Made by a program: the position numbers and the translations under genes. From Beijerinckiaceae bacterium (GTDB lineage: Bacteria; Pseudomonadota; Alphaproteobacteria; Rhizobiales; Beijerinckiaceae), in contig CANGFT010000010.1 in NCBI GenBank assembly GCA_947453205.1, positions 1-64,000 on the forward strand: a DNA stretch of 64,000 nt, read 5' to 3'. The notes beneath the pieces are model-generated. The model did no database searches. It saw nothing but the letters and a program-made list of their open reading frames with translations, and was not told the DNA's origin. This document shows positions 8,741 to 15,871 of this stretch, in pieces. The first letter of the stretch is position 1. Every line of letters begins with the position of its first letter.

Positions 8741-9007
8741 ATGTCCCACGCGACCGATCCCGCCATTCTCGCCCGGCTGCGCCGCGCCGAGGGGCACCTG
8801 CGCGCCGTCGTGGCCATGGTTCAGGAGGGACGCGACTGCGTGGCCATCGCCCAGCAGCTGCAGGCGGTGGAGGCGGCCATAGTCGCGGCCAAACGCGAGA
8901 TGATCCAGCACCATATCGACCACCGCCTCGAAGACCGGCTGCCCGGAGACGACTCCACCGGCGGGTCGCTCGCTGCGGAACTCAAAACCCTCGCCAGATA
9001 TTTGTGA
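8741..9007 (+). CDS. rcnR: CsoR/RcnR-family metal-sensing repressor
   Basis: An 88-residue all-helical repressor. Candidate metal ligands are His3, Cys33 (EGRDCVAIAQ) and the His57-His58/His61 group (QHHIDHR), most like the RcnR set in which N-terminal His, Cys35, His60 and His64 bind Ni or Co. The residue equivalent to His64 is Arg62 here, with His61 adjacent. The neighbouring RcnA-type exporter and the G-tract palindrome upstream support a nickel/cobalt sensor. An FrmR-like (formaldehyde) role is less likely because no frmA-type gene is present. Only 4 bp separate it from rcnA, so the two are cotranscribed. Confidence 0.85.
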   Translation: MSHATDPAILARLRRAEGHLRAVVAMVQEGRDCVAIAQQLQAVEAAIVAAKREMIQHHIDHRLEDRLPGDDSTGGSLAAELKTLARYL

Positions 9008-9011
9008 GCTC

Positions 9012-9836
9012 ATGCCCGACATAGCAGCCATCATCCAGACCCATGCGGCCAACCCCTGGGCCTATCTGCCGCTTGCGGTCCTGCTTGGCGCCCTCCACGC
9101 GCTGGAGCCCGGCCATTCCAAGAGCATGATGGCCGCCTTCGTGGTGGCGACGCGCGGCACGCCCGCGCAGGCGGCGCTTCTGGGCGGCTCGGCCGCGCTG
9201 GGGCATACGCTCGTGGTCTGGGCGCTCGCGGCGGCGGGGCTGTGGCTGGGCGAGGCGCTGATCGTCGAAAAGGCCGAGCCATGGCTGATCCTGATCTCCG
9301 GCCTGATGATCCTTGGCCTCGCCTGGCGCATTCTCGTGCTGTTCCGCCGGGAACACGACGAACACGATCATCATCACCACGATCATCACGACCACCATGG
9401 GCATGACCACCATGACCATGATCACCACCACGATCACCACGGCCATGACGCCCCCAGGCTCTCCCATGCGCAGGAGCACGAGCGCGAAATCTCCGAGCGT
9501 TTCGCAGGCCGCAAGGTGGGCAATGGCGCCATCGCATGGTTCGGCCTGACCGCAGGCCTCATGCCCTGCCCTTCGGCCGTGGCGGTGCTGCTGATCTGCC
9601 TGCAGAGCCGCGCCTTCTCGCTGGGCTTCGGGATGGTGGCGAGCTTCAGCCTCGGCCTCGCCATCACCCTCATCTCCGTTGGCGTGATGGCGGCCTGGGG
9701 CGCGCGCAAGGCGGCGGAGGGCTGGTCGGGCCTTGCTGGCTGGACCGAGCGCCTGCCCTATCTCTCCGCCGCGCTGGTCGCTCTCATCGGCGTCGTCGTG
9801 ACGCTGCGGGGCTTGCTGGCGACAGGGCTGATCTGA
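9012..9836 (+). CDS. rcnA: Nickel/cobalt efflux protein, RcnA/NicO family
   Basis: A 274-residue inner-membrane exporter with about six hydrophobic segments. The first has the LHALEPGHSKSMMAAF motif typical of NicO/RcnA proteins. A long His/Asp loop (about residues 113-145, mostly His, Asp and Gly) separates two membrane halves and probably gathers Ni or Co ions. The second half carries AGLMPCPSAVAVLLICLQ. It is cotranscribed with the RcnR-like repressor. Its stop codon directly abuts the convergent erpA stop. Confidence 0.9.
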   Translation: MPDIAAIIQTHAANPWAYLPLAVLLGALHALEPGHSKSMMAAFVVATRGTPAQAALLGGSAALGHTLVVWALAAAGLWLGEALIVEKAEPWLILISGLMILGLAWRILVLFRREHDEHDHHHHDHHDHHGHDHHDHDHHHDHHGHDAPRLSHAQEHEREISERFAGRKVGNGAIAWFGLTAGLMPCPSAVAVLLICLQSRAFSLGFGMVASFSLGLAITLISVGVMAAWGARKAAEGWSGLAGWTERLPYLSAALVALIGVVVTLRGLLATGLI

Positions 9837-10181
9837 TCAGACCGCAAAGCTCGTCCCGCACCCGCATGAGGCGGTGGCGTTGGGGTTTTCGATCTTGAAG
9901 CTCTGGCCGATGAGATCGTTGACGAAATCGATCCGCGACCCCCGCAGGAAATCGAGCGACACGCTGTCCACCAGCACCACCGCGCCCTCACGCTCGATCA
10001 CGAGATCGCCGTCCTGACGCTCCTGCGTCACGTCGAAGGCGTATTGGAAGCCCGAGCACCCGCCCCCGTTCACCGCGACGCGCAACATCGACCCCTGCGG
10101 CTCCTTGCGGAGCACATCGTTGATGCGCCGTGCGGCGCGCTCGGTGAGGTCGACTGGCGTGGCGTCTGCGGTTTCATTCAT
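9837..10181 (-). CDS. erpA: Iron-sulfur cluster insertion protein ErpA
   Basis: A-type Fe-S carrier of 114 residues, the same length as Escherichia coli ErpA. The three conserved Cys are visible: VNGGGCSGFQY and the C-terminal SCGCGTSF. The track joins it to a 300-residue antisense extension across dgt; the true start is the ATG at 10181 (MNETADATPVDLT), where similarity to the family begins. It is divergent from dgt, an arrangement that is common in Hyphomicrobiales, where erpA sits next to dgt-argS. Confidence 0.93.
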   Translation of the reverse strand: MNETADATPVDLTERAARRINDVLRKEPQGSMLRVAVNGGGCSGFQYAFDVTQERQDGDLVIEREGAVVLVDSVSLDFLRGSRIDFVNDLIGQSFKIENPNATASCGCGTSFAV

Positions 10182-10283
10182 GGCGGCGCTCTCTATGGAC
10201 CCCGGACTTGCCACGGGTCGCTCCCCAGATATAAGCCCGAGAAGCCGCGCGTTCAACGCACCGCTTCGTGAGAGGGCCATTCC

Positions 10284-11504
10284 TTGACCTTGCAGCCCCC
10301 TTATTCCGCCAATCATGCGCCCTATGCGGTGGACTCGCGCCTGAGCCGGGGCCGCCTCTCGCCCGAAGCCGCCTCCCCCACGCGCACCGAATACCAGCGC
10401 GACCGCGACCGCATCATCCACAGCACCGCCTTCCGCAGGCTGGCCCACAAGACCCAGGTCTTCGTGCCCCATGAGGGCGACCACTACCGCACCCGCCTCA
10501 CCCATACGATCGAGGTCGGCCAGATCGCCCGCGCCATCGCCCGCTCGCTGCGGCTGGATGAAGACCTCGCCGAGGCCCTCGCCCTCGCCCACGATCTCGG
10601 CCACACGCCCTTCGGCCATACGGGCGAGGATGCGCTGGAGGAGGTCATGGAGCCCTATGGGGGCTTCGATCACAACGCGCAGGCGCTGCGCATCGTCACC
10701 AGCCTTGAAAAACGCTACGCCGATTATGACGGGCTGAACCTGTCCTGGGAGACGCTGGAGGGCCTCGTCAAACATAATGGCCCGCTCCTGCGGCGCGACG
10801 GCTCGCCCATCGCCAAATATGCCGCGCGCGGCCTGCCCGTGGCCATCCTCGAATTCGACGCGCGCCTGCCGCTTGATCTGGCGAGCTACGCCAGCGCCGA
10901 GGCGCAGGCAGCCGCCATCGCCGACGACGTCGCCTATGACGCCCATGACATCGACGATGGACTGCGCGCGGGGCTGTTCACCATCGAGGATCTGCGCGGG
11001 GTCGAATTTGTAGGCGATCTCGTGCGGGAGATCGAGGCGAAGCACCCGGGCCTGGAGCGCAACCGCTTCGTCCATGAACTGGGGCGGCGCCTCATCACGC
11101 GCTTTGTCGAGGACGCCATCCGCGAGGGCGCCGGACGCCTCGCCGCAGCCGCTCCCGAAAGCGCCCACGAGGTGCGCGCGCAGGATCGGCCCATGGTGAC
11201 CTTTTCAGACGCCATGCAGGCGGCGGACAAGGCGATCAAGGGCTTTCTCTATCCCCATATGTATCGCCACCCCAAGGTGATGAAGGTGCGCATCGAGGCC
11301 GCCGAAGTGGTGCGCCGCATCGCCCGCGCATTTCTGGCCGACCCCGCGCTCATGCCCGGCGAATGGGCCGCAGGCGCGCAGGCGATCAGGGGCGACGAAA
11401 CCCGCACGGCCCGGCTCATCTGCGACTATATCGCGGGCATGACCGACCGCTATGCGCTCATCGAGCACCAGCGATTGTTCGGCGAGGCGCCCACGCTGCG
11501 GTAG
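10284..11504 (+). CDS. dgt: Deoxyguanosinetriphosphate triphosphohydrolase-like protein
   Basis: HD-domain dNTPase, 406 residues, splitting dNTPs to deoxynucleoside and triphosphate. The metal-binding HD signature is seen as [15 protein letters not shown] near residue 73 and [19 protein letters not shown] near residue 101. The start is a TTG at 10284 preceded by AGAGGG at about 7 bp. Length corresponds to the shorter bacterial dGTPase-like type rather than the 505-aa E. coli enzyme. In related genomes argS follows dgt; here a Bug-type gene and then a repeat element come instead. Confidence 0.93.
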   Translation: MTLQPPYSANHAPYAVDSRLSRGRLSPEAASPTRTEYQRDRDRIIHSTAFRRLAHKTQVFVPHEGDHYRTRLTHTIEVGQIARAIARSLRLDEDLAEALALAHDLGHTPFGHTGEDALEEVMEPYGGFDHNAQALRIVTSLEKRYADYDGLNLSWETLEGLVKHNGPLLRRDGSPIAKYAARGLPVAILEFDARLPLDLASYASAEAQAAAIADDVAYDAHDIDDGLRAGLFTIEDLRGVEFVGDLVREIEAKHPGLERNRFVHELGRRLITRFVEDAIREGAGRLAAAAPESAHEVRAQDRPMVTFSDAMQAADKAIKGFLYPHMYRHPKVMKVRIEAAEVVRRIARAFLADPALMPGEWAAGAQAIRGDETRTARLICDYIAGMTDRYALIEHQRLFGEAPTLR

Positions 11505-11563
11505 GCCCTTGTCGCCGCCCCCTCATTCGTGCAGCCTGCGCAGAACGACCAAGGGGGGAGACC

Positions 11564-12589
11564 ATGAAAACCATTCAAAAGACGCGCGGCCTTCTGATCG
11601 GCTGTCTGGCCATGCTGGCGCTTTCGCAAGCCTGTGCGCAGGACGCCGAGAAAGCCTTCTTCCACGGCAAGACCGTCCGCATGGTCGTGGGCTCGGGCAC
11701 GGGCGGGGGCTATGACGTCTATGCCCGGCTCATCGCGCCCTATCTGTCGAAGGCGCTCGACGCGACGGTCATCGTCGAGAACCAGCCGGGCGCAGGCGGC
11801 ATCACCTCCATGAACCGCCTCTACGCCAGCCCGCCCGATGGGCTCACCATGTCATTCGCCAATGGCACCTCCGCCGCCTTCGCACAGATCACCGACCAGC
11901 CGGGCCTGCGGTTCGATCTGGCTGAGTTCGATTATCTCGCCACCGTCGGCGCCCCTCCCGGCCTCTGGCTCGTGGGGCCGGACCCCGAGGCGACCCAGCT
12001 CAAGGACGCCATCGCGTCGAAGAAGATCTGGCGCTGGGCGGCGTCGGGTCCGGCGGATGGTCTGGGCAATGGCGCGGCCTTCACCTGCGCGGCCCTGAAG
12101 ATCGAATGCCAGATCGTGATGGGCTACACCGGCAGCAACCAGGCGGCCCTTGCGGTGACCAAGGGCGAGATGGACGCGGTCTATATTCCGGAGTCCTCGG
12201 CCAATCATTTCGTCAAGGCGAAGCAGAATTTCGCGCTCGCCACCGTGGCCCGCAAGAAGTCGCGCTGGTTCCTCGATCGGCCCACGATCTTCGAAGGCCT
12301 CGACATCGACGCGGACGGCCAGTGGCTGCTCGATTTTCTGGGCGGCGTCGAAGACCTCGGCCGTTTGATGATCCTGCCGCCCCATGTGCCGAAGGAGCGG
12401 CTCGCCTATCTCCAGCGCGTGGTGAAAGAGGTGCTCCACGATCCCCAGCTCATCGCCGATGGGGAGCGCACCGAACGCATCATCGAATATCTCGACCCCC
12501 AGAGCACCCTCGCCAATGTGCGCTCGGTCGTGTCGAAGATCACGCCGGAGCAGAAGGCGCGGGTGAAGGCTCTGGTGACGCGGGGGTGA
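11564..12589 (+). CDS. Bug/TctC-family periplasmic solute-binding protein
   Basis: A 341-residue protein starting at ATG 11564 behind a strong AAGGGGGGAG ribosome binding site; the track ORF starts inside dgt. A signal peptide (LLIGCLAMLALSQACAQD) precedes the TctC-type core, with VRMVVGSGTGGGYDVYARL and VIVENQPGAGGITSMNRLY matching the family's characteristic N-terminal ligand loop. Such proteins bind carboxylates for tripartite tricarboxylate transporters, but many are orphans. No TctAB membrane genes are nearby, so this one is an orphan in the window. Confidence 0.85.
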   Translation: MKTIQKTRGLLIGCLAMLALSQACAQDAEKAFFHGKTVRMVVGSGTGGGYDVYARLIAPYLSKALDATVIVENQPGAGGITSMNRLYASPPDGLTMSFANGTSAAFAQITDQPGLRFDLAEFDYLATVGAPPGLWLVGPDPEATQLKDAIASKKIWRWAASGPADGLGNGAAFTCAALKIECQIVMGYTGSNQAALAVTKGEMDAVYIPESSANHFVKAKQNFALATVARKKSRWFLDRPTIFEGLDIDADGQWLLDFLGGVEDLGRLMILPPHVPKERLAYLQRVVKEVLHDPQLIADGERTERIIEYLDPQSTLANVRSVVSKITPEQKARVKALVTRG

Positions 12590-12640
12590 TTAAAGCGCGA
12601 ATCAAAAACTGAATTATGATTGCGCGACGTTTGCAGCTTC

Positions 12641-12784
12641 TCTCCCCCTTGTGGGGAGAGATTAGAGAGTGGGGGTCGTGAGGCCTTTGTCGTGAACGCC
12701 TTTAACTGACGCGCTCGCGATCATCATGCGCAGACCCCCACCCCGTCCGCTGACGCGGCCGACCCTCCCCACAAGGGGGGAGGG
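12641..12784. repeat. Dispersed GC-rich inverted-repeat element, copy A
   Basis: The left end TCTCCCCCTTGTGGGGAGAG (12641-12660) and right end CCCTCCCCACAAGGGGGGAG (12763 onward) are related in inverted orientation, and an inner GGGGGTC/GACCCCC pair is nested within. Copy B at 23069-23211 resembles it over its whole length, including the centre (CGTGAGGCC, CGATCANCATG). It lies between the convergent Bug gene and aspS and occupies most of the 201-bp gap. Confidence 0.85.
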
Positions 12785-12790
12785 TAATTT

Positions 12791-14560
12791 TCACTTCTCC
12801 GGCGGGTTCACCCGGATGTGCAGCTCGCGCATCTGCTTGTTGGTCGGCTCCGACGGCGCGCCCATGAGGATGTCTTCGGCGCGCTGGTTCATCGGGAACA
12901 AAGCGACTTCGCGCAGGTTCTGCTCGCCCGCCAGCAGCATGATGACGCGGTCGACGCCCGCCGCCATGCCGCCATGGGGCGGCGCGCCATACTGGAAGGC
13001 GCGATACATGCCGCCGAAGCGCTCGACCACAGTCTCCTCGCCATAGCCCGCGATCTCGAAGGCCTTCACCATGGCCTTGGGGCGATGGTTGCGGATGCCG
13101 CCCGAGGCGATCTCATAGCCATTGCAGGCGATGTCGTACTGGAACGCCTTGATGGTCAGGGGATCCTGCGTCTCAAGCGCCTCAAGCCCGCCCTGCGGCA
13201 TGGAGAAGGGGTTGTGGGAGAAGTCGACCTTCTTCTCGTCCTCGTTCCATTCGAACATGGGGAAGTCGACGATCCAGGCGAGTTCGAAGCGGTTCTCGTC
13301 GATGAGCCCCATGTCCTGCCCGACCTTGGTGCGCGCGGCGCCGGCGAACTTCGCGAATTTTTCAGGGTCGCCCGCGGCGAAGAAACAGGCGTCGCCGGCC
13401 TCAAGGCCCATCTGCACGCGGATGGCCTCCGCACGCTCGGGGCCGATGTTGTTGGCGATGGGGCCGGCCGCGCCATCCTCGCGCCAGAAGATGTAGCCAA
13501 GGCCCGGCTGGCCCTCGCTCTGCGCCCAGGAGTTCATGCGGTCGCAGAAGGTGCGCTGCCCGCCCTTGGGCGCGGGGATCGCCCAGACCTCGTTCTTCGG
13601 GGCTTCAAGCATGCGCGCGAATACCTTGAAGTTGGAGCCGCGGAAATGCTCGGACACATCCTGCATGACGAGGGGGTTGCGCAGATCGGGCTTGTCCGAG
13701 CCATATTTGCGCATGGCCTCGGCATAGGGAATGCGCGGCCAGTTGTGCGTGACGGGGCGACCGCCACCGAACTCCTCGAAAATGCCGGTGATGACGGGCT
13801 CGATGGCCTCGAAGACGTCTTCCTGGGTGACGAAGCTCATTTCGAGGTCGAGCTGATAGAACTCGCCGGGCAGACGGTCGGCGCGCGGGTCTTCATCACG
13901 GAAGCAGGGCGCGATCTGGAAATAGCGGTCGAAGCCCGCCATCATCAGGAGCTGCTTGTACTGCTGGGGCGCCTGCGGCAGGGCGTAGAACTTGCCGGGA
14001 TGAATGCGCGAGGGCACGAGGAAGTCGCGCGCGCCTTCGGGACTCGAGGCCGTAAGAATCGGCGTCGCGAATTCATTGAAGCCCGCGCCTTTCATGCGCC
14101 GACGCATGGCGTCGACCACATTCACGCGCAGCATGATGTTTTTATGCAGGCGCTCGCGGCGCAGGTCGAGGAAGCGATATTTGAGGCGCGTCTCCTCGGG
14201 ATAGTCCTGATCGCCGAAGACCGGCAGCGGCAATTCCGCCGCCTGGCCGAGCACCTCGATCTCCGTGACATAGATCTCGACCTGGCCGGTCGCCATGTCC
14301 GCGTTTTCGGTGCCTTCGGGGCGGGCGCGCACCTTGCCGTCAAAGCGCACGACCCATTCGGCGCGCAGCGTCTCAGCGGCGGCGAAGGCATTTGAATCGG
14401 GGTCCACGACGCATTGGGTCATGCCGTAGTGGTCGCGCAGGTCGATGAAGAGGACGCCGCCGTGGTCGCGGATGCGGTGGCACCAGCCCGACAGGCGAAT
14501 GTCCTGCCCGATCAGGGAGGCGGCGGGCTCGGCGCAGGTATGGGAACGATAGCGATGCAT
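12791..14560 (-). CDS. aspS: Aspartyl-tRNA synthetase (probably aspartate--tRNA(Asp/Asn) ligase)
   Basis: Class II aminoacyl-tRNA synthetase of 589 residues. An N-terminal OB-fold anticodon-binding domain ([23 protein letters not shown]) is followed by the catalytic domain with motif 2 ([10 protein letters not shown]), a bacterial GAD insertion domain, and motif 3 ([13 protein letters not shown]). The start is ATG 14560; the 44 extra residues in the track lie in intergenic sequence. Alphaproteobacteria usually have a non-discriminating enzyme feeding GatCAB, which is not testable here. In relatives I recall aspS lying beside rnd; here rnd is 17 kb away. Confidence 0.95.
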   Translation of the reverse strand: MHRYRSHTCAEPAASLIGQDIRLSGWCHRIRDHGGVLFIDLRDHYGMTQCVVDPDSNAFAAAETLRAEWVVRFDGKVRARPEGTENADMATGQVEIYVTEIEVLGQAAELPLPVFGDQDYPEETRLKYRFLDLRRERLHKNIMLRVNVVDAMRRRMKGAGFNEFATPILTASSPEGARDFLVPSRIHPGKFYALPQAPQQYKQLLMMAGFDRYFQIAPCFRDEDPRADRLPGEFYQLDLEMSFVTQEDVFEAIEPVITGIFEEFGGGRPVTHNWPRIPYAEAMRKYGSDKPDLRNPLVMQDVSEHFRGSNFKVFARMLEAPKNEVWAIPAPKGGQRTFCDRMNSWAQSEGQPGLGYIFWREDGAAGPIANNIGPERAEAIRVQMGLEAGDACFFAAGDPEKFAKFAGAARTKVGQDMGLIDENRFELAWIVDFPMFEWNEDEKKVDFSHNPFSMPQGGLEALETQDPLTIKAFQYDIACNGYEIASGGIRNHRPKAMVKAFEIAGYGEETVVERFGGMYRAFQYGAPPHGGMAAGVDRVIMLLAGEQNLREVALFPMNQRAEDILMGAPSEPTNKQMRELHIRVNPPEK

Positions 14561-14787
14561 GAGGGCCTCGGGACTCAATTTCGGCGCGGACGCGGTTGAG
14601 CGCGTGTGTAGGGGAAAACGGGGATCGGGGAAAGGTGGGGGATGCAGGTCTGCGCCATAAGCCGTTGCGTCAGGACCGCGGACATTCCCCATAAGCTGTG
14701 CAAAAGTCTCCCAATCGGCGAGTCCGCCCTTGAACGGGGGCTTTGCCCTGCAATGATGACGACGCGCAGAAAACTGAGAGTTGAGTC

Positions 14788-14967
14788 ATGTCACAAGGCG
14801 TCAGAATCAGCGATTTCGAGTCGAATTGGCGCAAGTTCGAGCGCATCTCCTGGGGTTTTGTCCAGACCGCTCTGGCCTTCTTTCTGGCGCTCCTGTTCAT
14901 CACAGTGATCCCGGCCCTGGGATTTGTGAGCTTCATCACACTGGTGGCGGAATTGTTGTTCAACTGA
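14788..14967 (+). CDS. Small single-span membrane protein (59 aa), absent from ORF track
   Basis: ATG 14788 to TGA 14965-14967 encodes 59 residues beginning MSQGVRISDFESNWRKFERI. A polar, charged N-terminal 20 residues is followed by a hydrophobic stretch from about residue 22 to the C-terminus (TALAFFLALLFITVIPALGF onward), broken by one Pro, so one long or two short helices. Its sharp amphipathic/hydrophobic layout and position in an otherwise empty divergent gap support a real gene. A possible TTGAAC/AATGAT promoter lies 30-55 bp upstream. I do not recognise the family. Confidence 0.6.
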   Translation: MSQGVRISDFESNWRKFERISWGFVQTALAFFLALLFITVIPALGFVSFITLVAELLFN

Positions 14968-14976
14968 GCCGGGAGT

Positions 14977-15867
14977 TCAGCGCGCTGGCCGATCGCCCCT
15001 GACGTTCCACATGAGCCCCACGAGGATGAGGGCTGCGCCGAGCCATTCGAGCGGGCTCACCATTTCGCCGAAAATCACCGCTGCGCTGCTCATGCCGAAG
15101 ACCGGGACCAGCAGGGCGAAGGGCGCCGCGAGCGCCGCCGGGTAGCGCGCGAGCAGCCGCGCCCAGACAGCAAAGCCGAAGAGGGTCGCGGCATAGGCGA
15201 GAAAGACCGCGCAGGCGAGGCCGAAGAGGCTGGGATGGAGCAAGGCGTCGAGCCCCGCCTGCCCCTCGACCAGCAGGGACAGTCCCACAAGAGGCAGCGG
15301 CGCGGCGAGGCTCGACCAGACCATGAAACCCATCATGTCCACACGCCCCGCCGTCTTGCCGATCACATTGCCCACGCCCCAGAAAAAGGCTGCGGCGATG
15401 GTCAGCGCAAAGGGGATCAGCGCCGCCCCGCCAAGCCTCTGGCTCCCGATCATGGCGACGCCCAGAAGCGCCACACCCGCCCCGCTGAGCTGCGCCCGCG
15501 TGGGGTTCTCGCCCATGACGAGCCAGGCCAGAAAGATCGTGAAGAAGGCGTGGAGCTGCATCACCAGCGAGGACAGGCCCACCGGCATCCCCAGATGGAT
15601 GGCGATGAAGAGCAGGCCGAATTGCGCGACGCCGATCGTCAGGCCATAGGCCACGACCGTGCGAAACGGCGCGCGCGGCGGTCTGATGAAGAACACCGCA
15701 GGCACGGCTGCGAAAAAGAAGCGGAAGGCGCTGAGCATCAGGGGCGAGAGCTCCACCACGCCCCATTTGATCGGCACGAAGCTCACGCCCCATACCGCCG
15801 CCACCGCCACGGCAAGCATCGTGTCGCGGGCGCTCATGCGGCTGGCGTCCTGAAAGCTTTCACCCAT
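14977..15867 (-). CDS. EamA-family (DMT superfamily) transporter
   Basis: A 296-residue inner-membrane protein with ten predicted hydrophobic helices in two EamA repeats. The first repeat starts at AVAVAAVWGVSFVPIKWG and the second at LTIAAAFFWGVGNVIGKTAG. The pattern is close to the E. coli EamA/YdeD exporter group for cysteine and O-acetylserine, but substrates in this superfamily are not predictable from sequence. It starts 4 bp after the end of the P-type ATPase gene, so the two are likely cotranscribed. An alternative start at 15837 (MSARD) is possible. Confidence 0.85.
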   Translation of the reverse strand: MGESFQDASRMSARDTMLAVAVAAVWGVSFVPIKWGVVELSPLMLSAFRFFFAAVPAVFFIRPPRAPFRTVVAYGLTIGVAQFGLLFIAIHLGMPVGLSSLVMQLHAFFTIFLAWLVMGENPTRAQLSGAGVALLGVAMIGSQRLGGAALIPFALTIAAAFFWGVGNVIGKTAGRVDMMGFMVWSSLAAPLPLVGLSLLVEGQAGLDALLHPSLFGLACAVFLAYAATLFGFAVWARLLARYPAALAAPFALLVPVFGMSSAAVIFGEMVSPLEWLGAALILVGLMWNVRGDRPAR

Positions 15868-15871
15868 GTCG

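Noticed and set aside
9360-9440. CRISPR-like short CAT/CAC repeats
   Set aside because: Low-complexity His codons encoding the RcnA metal loop; no regular spacers.
9837-11168. Single 443-aa ORF joining erpA to sequence across dgt
   Set aside because: Only the last 114 residues have ErpA features; the rest is antisense to dgt.
12641-12784. Copy A as an ordinary Rho-independent terminator
   Set aside because: Sequence-related copy B exists elsewhere and there is no T-run; better described as a dispersed repeat, although it may also stop transcription.
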